From: Microbacteriaceae bacterium
GTDB lineage: Bacteria > Actinomycetota > Actinomycetes > Actinomycetales > Microbacteriaceae
Direction of reading: 5' to 3'
Assembly (NCBI GenBank): GCA_023254555.1
Contig: JALRLI010000074.1
Location: forward strand, 1-5,251
Length of the DNA: 5,251 nucleotides
Positions 1 through 4,995 of this stretch are shown here, piece after piece (positions within the stretch are counted from its first letter, which is position 1; each line of letters begins with the position of its first letter). The position numbers and the translations under genes are program-made. Under the pieces are notes generated by a model. It did not search any database and was not told the DNA's origin. It saw only the letters and a program-made list of their open reading frames with translations.

Positions 1-384
1 GACATTATCGCTGAGTCACTGCTCGACTGGTTCGCAGAACCATGGCACGTCAATATCGTCGAAGCCTGGATTCGCGCAGGCGTCACCTTCGCTACCGAAG
101 GTCATCCCGGCCCAGGTCAATCTGTTTCAGTTGGGGGAGTGCTGACAGGGCTCACGGTGGTCGCTACCGGTTCTCTCGATGGGTTCACTCGCGACGGTGC
201 GCAGGAGGCGATTATCGCCGCTGGCGGTAAGGCGGCATCCAGCGTTTCAAAGAAGACCGACTTTGTTGCTGCTGGGCCAGGCGCGGGCTCAAAGCTCGCG
301 AAAGCGCAGGAGCTCGGCATCCCCGTTCTTGATGCAGCGCAGTTCAAAGTTCTCGTTGAACTTGGCCCGGACGCACTTTCTTAG
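1..384 (+). CDS. ligA: NAD+-dependent DNA ligase LigA, C-terminal part (5' truncated by window)
   Basis: Seals 3'-OH/5'-phosphate nicks using NAD+, joining Okazaki fragments and finishing repair patches in the cytoplasm. Only the last 127 residues are present. The open frame begins at base 1 with no start codon needed and ends at TAG 382-384. Residues 1-30 (starting DIIAESLLDWF, then EAWIRAGV) match the end of the helix-hairpin-helix region that precedes the LigA BRCT domain. Residues 48-127 are the BRCT domain: LTGLTVVATGSLDGFTRD, then the AGGK turn near 74-77, KKTDFVAAG near 84-92, and GSKLAKAQELGIPVLD near 97-111. The usual LigA sequence GENPGSK is GPGAGSK here, a mild variation. The adenylation (Lys), OB-fold and zinc-finger domains lie outside the window. 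The GTG at 139 that opens a shorter frame is an internal BRCT codon, not a start. The BRCT/HhH combination makes another ligase or polymerase unlikely. Confidence 0.95.
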   Translation, partial: DIIAESLLDWFAEPWHVNIVEAWIRAGVTFATEGHPGPGQSVSVGGVLTGLTVVATGSLDGFTRDGAQEAIIAAGGKAASSVSKKTDFVAAGPGAGSKLAKAQELGIPVLDAAQFKVLVELGPDALS

Positions 385-389
385 CCAGA

Positions 390-402
390 TAAACTTGGGG
401 GT
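390..402 (+). promoter_or_regulatory. Putative -10 element and 7-base leaderless spacing before gatC
   Basis: TAAACT at 390-395 fits the actinobacterial TAnnnT -10 pattern. Exactly seven bases (396-402) separate it from the A of the gatC ATG at 403, which would place transcription start on or beside the start codon. The G-run at 397-401 resembles a Shine-Dalgarno core but ends one base before the ATG, too close for normal ribosome use. I see no convincing -35 hexamer at 16-18 bases upstream. It may instead be chance, with gatC co-transcribed from ligA. Inference from sequence only. Confidence 0.4.
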
Positions 403-702
403 ATGTCTGACATCTCAGCCGACACTGTGCGGCACCTCGCTCACTTAGCGCGCATTGACCTCTCCGACGATGAGGTTGCCCATCTCACCGACGAACTGCG
501 CGTAATCGTAGACAACATTGCCAAGGTTGGTGAGGTTGCCACCCCAGACGTGCCGGCAACGAGCCATCCCATTCCGCTCTCAAACGTGTACCGCGAAGAC
601 GTAGTAGCCGACGTGCTCACCCAAGAGCAAGCGCTCTCCGGTGCCCCTGAGGCGAACGACGGTCGCTTCACCGTGTCTGCAATTTTGGGTGAGGAGCAGT
701 AG
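403..702 (+). CDS. gatC: Aspartyl/glutamyl-tRNA(Asn/Gln) amidotransferase subunit C
   Basis: Small non-catalytic subunit that wraps around the GatA-GatB interface and stabilises the GatCAB complex. The 99-residue length is normal for the family. Family features seen: N-terminal helix HLAHLARIDLSDDE (residues 11-24); middle TSHPIPLSNVYREDVV (53-68), the linker that lies on GatA; and the C-terminal APEANDGRFTVSAIL (81-95). The start is well fixed. The frame is the same as that of ligA, whose TAG at 382-384 blocks anything earlier, and ATG 403 is the only start codon among the seven codons that follow. The G-run just before it is too close to be a standard ribosome binding site (see the leaderless promoter entry). 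The TAG stop at 700-702 shares its last base with the gatA GTG, so translation is probably coupled. Confidence 0.97.
   Translation: MSDISADTVRHLAHLARIDLSDDEVAHLTDELRVIVDNIAKVGEVATPDVPATSHPIPLSNVYREDVVADVLTQEQALSGAPEANDGRFTVSAILGEEQ
691..696 (+). promoter_or_regulatory. Ribosome binding site for gatA inside the end of gatC
   Basis: GAGGAG lies five bases before the GTG at 702-704, a good match to the 16S rRNA anti-Shine-Dalgarno sequence at good spacing. It supports the non-ATG start of gatA and its overlap with the gatC stop. It also encodes the two Glu residues near the GatC C-terminus. Confidence 0.7.
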
Positions 703-2228
703 TGGCCAGCGAAATCATTGATCTCACCGCAGCCGAGCTCGCTACCAAACTCGCCGCGAAAGAACTCTCGGCAGAAGACGCCACAAAAGCCCACCTCGAC
801 CGCATTTCAGAGGTAGATAGTGATGTGAGAGCCTTCCTGGCAATCAACGAGCACGCACTGAGTACTGCTCGCGAAATCGACGCGCGTCGAGCATCCGGTG
901 AGAAACTCGGCGAACTCGCAGGCGTGCCACTCGCGGTAAAAGATGTGCTCGTCACCACCGATATGCCAACCACCTCGGGTTCTAAAATTCTTGAGGGTTG
1001 GATGTCTCCCTACGATGCTACCGTCGTTGCTCGCTGTCGGCAGGCAGACCTCGTTCCACTGGGTAAGACGAATATGGATGAGTTCGCCATGGGCTCAAGC
1101 ACTGAGCACTCGGCCTACGGCCCAACACGTAACCCTTGGAATCTCGATCGTATTCCCGGTGGTTCTGGCGGTGGCTCCGCTGCTGCGGTGGCCGCTTTCG
1201 AGGCTCCGTTCGCGCTCGGAAGCGACACGGGAGGCTCGATTCGTCAGCCAGCCCATGTCACCGGCACCGTGGGCTTCAAGCCAACCTACGGCGCGGTGAG
1301 CCGTTACGGGGCGATTGCGCTCGCTTCCTCACTTGATCAGGTCGGCCCTTGCTCGCGCACAGTGCTCGACTCAGCACTGCTGCACGACGTGATCGCCGGG
1401 CATGATCACCATGACTCAACCTCGCTCACTGATCAGTGGCCGTCAATGGCTGCTGCCGCGCGCGAGGGCGCCCGGGCTGAAAACCTGAAAGGCCTGCGGG
1501 TCGGTGTAGTCAAGCAGATTCAGGGTGATGGTTTTCAGCAGGGTGTGCGCGATGGTTTTGCGAAGACGCTTGAGCTTCTCGTGGCTGCCGGGGCTGAAAT
1601 TGTTGAGATCGACGCACCTCACTTTGAATACGCTGTCGCCGCGTACTACCTGATTCTTCCCGCAGAGGCGTCAAGTAACCTCGCTAAATTCGATTCGGTG
1701 CGTTTCGGGTTGCGCGTCACGCCTGCTGGTGGCGGAACCGTAGAAGACGTAATGTCGGCTACGCGTGAGGCAGGTTTTGGCCCTGAAGTGAAGCGCCGCA
1801 TCATCCTCGGCACCTATGCGCTGAGCGCTGGCTACTACGACGCCTACTACGGTAGCGCGCAGAAGGTGCGAACGCTTATTCAGCGTGACTTTGACGCCGC
1901 GTTCACACAGGCGGATATCTTGATTAGCCCAACCGCGCCAACCACGGCGTTTGCGTTCGGTGAGAAGACCAAAGATCCGCTTGAGATGTACCTGAACGAT
2001 GTCACCACGATTCCGGCGAATCTCGCGGGTATTCCTGCGATGAGTATCCCCGTTGACGTAGCAGCTGAAGACGGTCTCCCTGTCGGCTTGCAGCTGATGG
2101 CACCCGCCCGTGCAGACGATCGTCTCTATCGCGTCAGCGCGACGATTGAACGGATGCTCGAGGAAGCCGCTGGCATGCCGTTCTACGCTCGAGCGCCCAA
2201 GACTCCAGCGAAAGGCGGTGCCAAATAA
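702..2228 (+). CDS. gatA: Aspartyl/glutamyl-tRNA(Asn/Gln) amidotransferase subunit A
   Basis: Glutaminase subunit of GatCAB. It releases ammonia from glutamine and sends it through an internal channel to GatB for amidation of mischarged Glu-tRNA(Gln) or Asp-tRNA(Asn). The protein is 508 residues, typical for GatA, and belongs to the amidase-signature family. The Ser-cisSer-Lys triad can be placed by family spacing: Lys80 in PLAVKDV, cis-Ser155 in IPGGSGGGSAAAVAA, and nucleophile Ser179 in GSDTGGSIRQPA. The residue after Ser155 is Gly where many amidases have a second Ser. Other family signatures are GKTNMDEFAMGSS (121-133), GTVGFKPTYGAVSRYG (188-203), GPEVKRRIILGTYALS (360-375) and the C-terminal LAGIPAMSIP with GLPVGLQLMAP. 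The GTG start overlaps the gatC stop by one base and has the GAGGAG site five bases upstream. The TAA stop overlaps the gatB ATG by one base. The catalytic set is complete, so it should be active. The general amidase alternative is ruled out by the flanking gatC and gatB. Confidence 0.98.
   Translation: MASEIIDLTAAELATKLAAKELSAEDATKAHLDRISEVDSDVRAFLAINEHALSTAREIDARRASGEKLGELAGVPLAVKDVLVTTDMPTTSGSKILEGWMSPYDATVVARCRQADLVPLGKTNMDEFAMGSSTEHSAYGPTRNPWNLDRIPGGSGGGSAAAVAAFEAPFALGSDTGGSIRQPAHVTGTVGFKPTYGAVSRYGAIALASSLDQVGPCSRTVLDSALLHDVIAGHDHHDSTSLTDQWPSMAAAAREGARAENLKGLRVGVVKQIQGDGFQQGVRDGFAKTLELLVAAGAEIVEIDAPHFEYAVAAYYLILPAEASSNLAKFDSVRFGLRVTPAGGGTVEDVMSATREAGFGPEVKRRIILGTYALSAGYYDAYYGSAQKVRTLIQRDFDAAFTQADILISPTAPTTAFAFGEKTKDPLEMYLNDVTTIPANLAGIPAMSIPVDVAAEDGLPVGLQLMAPARADDRLYRVSATIERMLEEAAGMPFYARAPKTPAKGGAK
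2211..2218 (+). promoter_or_regulatory. Possible ribosome binding site for gatB
   Basis: AAAGGCGG sits nine bases before ATG 2228 at the very end of gatA. The match to the Shine-Dalgarno consensus is only moderate and the spacing is a little long, so reinitiation by ribosomes finishing gatA at the overlapping TAATG is probably the main route. Confidence 0.4.
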
Positions 2229-3727
2229 TGTCGAAAGCCAAGCTGATGGATTTTGAGAAGGCACTCGAGCTGTTTGAGCCGGTTATCGGGCTCGAGGTGC
2301 ACGTCGAGCTCAACACGAAAACCAAGATGTTTTCGTCAGCGCCCAACGAATTCGGGTCTGAACCAAACACCAATCTCACACCGGTGTGCCTTGGCCTACC
2401 CGGGTCCCTTCCGGTGGTCAACGCTCAGGCTGTGCGCTACTCAATCAGCCTCGGTCTCGCGCTCGGCTGTGAGATCTCGCCTTCGTCTGTGTTTGCGCGC
2501 AAGAACTACTTCTACCCAGATATGGCGAAGAACTACCAGATCTCGCAGTACGACAAGCCAATCGCTGAGAACGGCTCAGTAGAAATTGAGCTCGCAAACG
2601 GTCGCGTTGTGCACGTGCCTATCGAGCGTGCACATATGGAAGAAGATGCTGGCAAGCTCACCCACGTGGGTGGTAGCACCGGGCGGATTCAGGGCGCTGA
2701 GTATTCGCTCGTTGACTATAACCGCGCTGGTGTGCCGCTCGTTGAAATCGTGACCAGGCCGGTCTTTGGCGGCGAAGCAGACACACCAGCCATTGCGAGC
2801 GCCTATGTCTCAACAATTCGCGACATTGTGATTGCGCTTGGCATCTCAGACGCACGGATGGATCGCGGCAATCTGCGTTGTGACGCCAACGTCTCACTTC
2901 GTCCGCGTGGAACCGAGAAGCTCGGCACCCGCACTGAAACCAAGAACGTGAACTCACTTCGTTCAGTTGAGCGTGCTGTGCGCTACGAGATTCAGCGTCA
3001 GGCGGCCATTCTCGCCGACGGCGGATCGATTCTGCAAGAGACCCGTCACTGGCACGAAGACACCGGTGCGACCTCTGCTGGTCGGCCTAAGTCTGACGCA
3101 GATGACTATCGGTACTTCCCCGAGCCTGATCTCGCTCCAGTAGAGCCAAGTCGCGAGCTGATTGAAGAGTTGCGGGCACAGCTGCCTGAGCATCCAACCC
3201 TGCGCCGCCGCCGGTTGAAGGCCGAATGGGGCTTTAGTGACCTCGAGTTTCAAGACATTGTGAACTCAGGTTTGCTGACAGAGGTTGAGACGACAGTTGC
3301 CATAGGAGTTGAGCCGCAGGCGGCGCGTAAGTGGTGGACCGGCGAAATCGCACGTATCGCGAACGAACGCGGTGTCGACGCTGGCTCGCTCATTACGCCA
3401 GCGAATTTGGCGAAAGTGGTGGCACTCGTTGATGAGGGCACGCTGAACGACAAGCTCGCACGTGTCGTGATAGGTGCAGTCATCGATGGCGAGGGTGAAC
3501 CATCTGCTATCGTGCAAGCTCGTGGCCTGGCGATTGTTTCGGATGACGGGGCACTAATCGAGGCGATTGACGCGGCCTTGGCGAGCCAGCCTGATGTGCT
3601 CGAGAAGATTCGCGAGGGCAAGGTGCAAGCCGCTGGCGCCGTCATCGGCGCGGTAATGAAAGCCATGGGTGGGCAAGCCGACGCCGCACGCGTGCGTGAA
3701 CTGGTGTTGGAGCGCGCGAGTCAGTAG
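2228..3727 (+). CDS. gatB: Aspartyl/glutamyl-tRNA(Asn/Gln) amidotransferase subunit B
   Basis: tRNA-binding and transamidation subunit of GatCAB. It uses ATP to activate the side-chain carboxylate of the mischarged amino acid and adds ammonia delivered from GatA. The protein is 499 residues, normal for the family. N-terminal cradle domain: IGLEVHVELNTKTKMF (20-35), RKNYFYPDMAKNYQISQYD (91-109), ERAHMEEDAGKLTH (133-146), DYNRAGVPLVEIV (163-175), RCDANVSLRP (217-226), GTRTETKNVNS (233-243), HWHEDTGAT (274-282) and DYRYFPEPDL (293-302). The C-terminal helical and YqeY-like tail (about 310-499) ends with GKVQAAGAVIGAVMKAMGGQ and the ADAARVRELV helix. Unusual point: the CxC...CxxC cysteine set found in many GatB proteins near residues 36-54 is reduced to Cys54 (SSA at 36-38, Thr51). 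ATG 2228 is chosen because of the one-base overlap with gatA; Met7 is a less likely start. Stop TAG 3725-3727. Confidence 0.98.
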   Translation: MSKAKLMDFEKALELFEPVIGLEVHVELNTKTKMFSSAPNEFGSEPNTNLTPVCLGLPGSLPVVNAQAVRYSISLGLALGCEISPSSVFARKNYFYPDMAKNYQISQYDKPIAENGSVEIELANGRVVHVPIERAHMEEDAGKLTHVGGSTGRIQGAEYSLVDYNRAGVPLVEIVTRPVFGGEADTPAIASAYVSTIRDIVIALGISDARMDRGNLRCDANVSLRPRGTEKLGTRTETKNVNSLRSVERAVRYEIQRQAAILADGGSILQETRHWHEDTGATSAGRPKSDADDYRYFPEPDLAPVEPSRELIEELRAQLPEHPTLRRRRLKAEWGFSDLEFQDIVNSGLLTEVETTVAIGVEPQAARKWWTGEIARIANERGVDAGSLITPANLAKVVALVDEGTLNDKLARVVIGAVIDGEGEPSAIVQARGLAIVSDDGALIEAIDAALASQPDVLEKIREGKVQAAGAVIGAVMKAMGGQADAARVRELVLERASQ

Positions 3728-3734
3728 CTCACGT

Positions 3735-4958
3735 ATGGGCGCAAACGGCAGCAGACAGCACGTTCGACCCGAACGCGTGTTTTTGCACGTCGATATGGAT
3801 GCGTTCTACGCGTCGGTTGAGCTGCTTGAGCATCCTGAGCTCCTGGGTAAACCGGTTGCTGTCGGCGCTGATTCTGATCGCTCGGTTATCTCGAGTGCAT
3901 CCTATGAAGCGCGTGCCAGGGGAGTGCGCTCTGCAATGTCAGTAGCGATGGCGAAGAAGCTCTGCCCTGAGCTCGTGCTCTTACCAGTTTCTATGGAGAA
4001 ATATCGAGTGGTCTCTCGCCAGGTCATGGCCGTTTTCACTGAGTTCACACCACTCGTTGAACCGCTGAGCATTGACGAGGCCTTCTTGGATGTCACCGGC
4101 GCCCAGAGGCTCATGGGTCAGCCGCGTGAGATTGCGGATGCACTCCGCAAACGTGTCTATGCGGTGACGGGTTTGCCGTGTTCAGTCGGCATTGCGAATA
4201 CCAAGTTCGTGGCGAAACTCGCCTCCCAGCGCGCAAAGCCAAACGGCGTGCTGCAAATCGAGGCTGCGCACACACTCGATTTTCTGCACAGCTTGCCGGT
4301 CGAGGCGATGTGGGGCGTCGGGCGGGCGACCGAAGAGAAACTGCGTAGCCGAGGCATCAACACGGTCGCCGAGCTCGCCGACGCCCCAATCGCGCAACTC
4401 AAGCGTGCGGTAGGCGACGCCGCCGCGCAAAAACTCCACGACCTCGCGAATGGCCGAGACCCCCGCGAGGTGAACACCGAGCGTATCGAGAAAAGCGTCA
4501 GCAGCGAAGAAACGTTTGCGCATGACCTCACCGACACCACTCCGATTATGCGTGAAATCTTGAAGCTCTCAAAGAAGACCGCCGCACGTATGCGGGGCAA
4601 GGGGTTTATGGCTCGAACGATTACCCTGAAGGTCAAGTTCGCGGACTTCAGCGCTATCACTCGCTCCCATACGCTGCCTGAGCCAACAGATTCCTCACAG
4701 CGCATATATGAGACCGCCTGCGAGCTGTTTGAGAAAGCAGAGATTGCTGGAAGAGCAGTGCGGCTGATTGGAGTCGGGGGCGAACAGCTCATGCCAGCAG
4801 AATCGGTCGCCGAACCGCTCTTCAGCGATGTCGATGATGAGTCGTGGCGGGCGTTAGATCGAACAACCGATCAGCTGAGGGGCAAATTCGGTAACGTGGC
4901 GCCTGCCCCCGCGAGCTTGCTGCGCTCGCCAGGCGAGAAGTCAGAGCGGGAGCGCTAA
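3735..4958 (+). CDS. dinB: DNA polymerase IV (Y-family translesion polymerase DinB)
   Basis: Copies damaged or distorted templates at low fidelity. From ATG 3735 it is 407 residues. Palm and fingers: VDMDAFYASVE (19-29) with metal ligand Asp20 and predicted steric-gate Tyr25; SYEARARGVRSAM (56-68); LSIDEAFLDVTG (111-122) with Asp114/Glu115; and GLPCSVGIANTKFVAKLAS (146-164). Thumb HhH: MWGVGRATEEKLRSRGINTVAEL (192-214). The little finger runs from about EKSVSSEETFAHDLTD (252-267) to VRLIGVGGEQLM (342-353). The tail reaches residue 407; AEPLF at 359-363 sits where a clamp-binding motif would be but lacks the usual Gln. Start choice: an in-frame GTG at 3669 would add 22 residues read from gatB in another frame and rich in Trp and Cys, so I reject it. 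ATG 3735 lies seven bases after the gatB stop with only a weak ribosome binding site, which fits translational coupling. No LexA box is visible upstream. Active-site residues are intact. Confidence 0.95.
   Translation: MGANGSRQHVRPERVFLHVDMDAFYASVELLEHPELLGKPVAVGADSDRSVISSASYEARARGVRSAMSVAMAKKLCPELVLLPVSMEKYRVVSRQVMAVFTEFTPLVEPLSIDEAFLDVTGAQRLMGQPREIADALRKRVYAVTGLPCSVGIANTKFVAKLASQRAKPNGVLQIEAAHTLDFLHSLPVEAMWGVGRATEEKLRSRGINTVAELADAPIAQLKRAVGDAAAQKLHDLANGRDPREVNTERIEKSVSSEETFAHDLTDTTPIMREILKLSKKTAARMRGKGFMARTITLKVKFADFSAITRSHTLPEPTDSSQRIYETACELFEKAEIAGRAVRLIGVGGEQLMPAESVAEPLFSDVDDESWRALDRTTDQLRGKFGNVAPAPASLLRSPGEKSERER
3761..3775. repeat. Perfect inverted repeat near the 5' end of dinB
   Basis: CGTTCG, ACC, CGAACG: six-base arms around a three-base centre, inside codons 9-14 of dinB. 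The half-site letters resemble those of the actinobacterial LexA (SOS) box, but in the reverse order: the known box reads GAAC...GTTC and this one GTTCG...CGAAC. In RNA it would form a small hairpin 26 bases after the start codon. Function unknown; it may be chance. Confidence 0.45.
4925..4937 (+). repeat. Short inverted repeat in the 3' end of dinB
   Basis: CTCGC, CAG, GCGAG forms a five-base-pair stem with a three-base loop, 19 bases before the dinB stop codon. There is no T-run after it. It is the first of two neighbouring hairpins at the gene end and could slow polymerase or protect the 3' end of the transcript, but could also be chance in GC-rich coding sequence. Confidence 0.35.
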
Positions 4959-4967
4959 CTAGCGCCC
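4949..4967 (+). terminator. Putative weak hairpin terminator spanning the dinB stop codon
   Basis: GCGCT (4952-4956) pairs with AGCGC (4961-4965) around the loop AACT, and GG 4949-4950 can add two pairs with CC 4966-4967 if A4951 is bulged. The TAA stop of dinB (4956-4958) lies across the top of the stem and loop. No T-run follows, so it is not a standard intrinsic terminator, though actinobacterial terminators often lack one. Position between dinB and a separate promoter-like site makes a boundary role plausible. Confidence 0.3.
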
Positions 4968-4982
4968 ACCGGGTCTGGCGGG

Positions 4983-4995
4983 TAACGTTGAGTTC
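4983..4995 (+). promoter_or_regulatory. Putative -10 element and 7-base leaderless spacing before gerW-like gene
   Basis: TAACGT at 4983-4988 fits TAnnnT, and seven bases (4989-4995) separate it from the A of ATG 4996. The spacing is the same as before gatC, and would put the RNA start at the initiation codon. There is no good Shine-Dalgarno sequence (only GTTGAG, three bases from the ATG), which agrees with leaderless translation. No clear -35 is visible. Confidence 0.4.

Noticed and set aside
42..448. Arg/Ser-rich + strand frames over ligA and the ligA-gatC junction
   Set aside because: Composition is that of a shifted frame, while the ligA BRCT frame and the gatC frame explain these bases fully.
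471..540. TGAGGTTGCC repeated exactly 60 bases apart in gatC
   Set aside because: It encodes DEVAH and GEVAT in different contexts; a ten-base match in codon-biased sequence is likely chance.
1671..2264. 197-residue open frame on the minus strand across the end of gatA
   Set aside because: It lies wholly opposite a conserved coding region, has no recognisable motif, and such frames are common opposite GC-rich genes.
2944..2966. GAAC...GTTC pair in gatB, considered as a LexA box for dinB
   Set aside because: Seven bases separate the halves instead of four, and it is almost 800 bases before dinB.
3250..3666. 138-residue minus-strand frame opposite the GatB tail
   Set aside because: No family pattern; the + strand encodes the conserved YqeY-like tail of GatB.
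4157..4792. 211-residue open frame on the minus strand inside dinB
   Set aside because: Ser/Ala/Arg-rich composition is what is expected opposite GC-rich codons; dinB is clearly the real gene here.
4857..4872. GATCG-N6-CGATC repeat containing TCGAAC, considered as a LexA box
   Set aside because: The right half does not match GTTCGA, and the site is far inside dinB near its 3' end.
4968..4983. ACCGGGT / GGCGGGT run after dinB as a terminator stem
   Set aside because: The arms do not pair well and there is no T-run.
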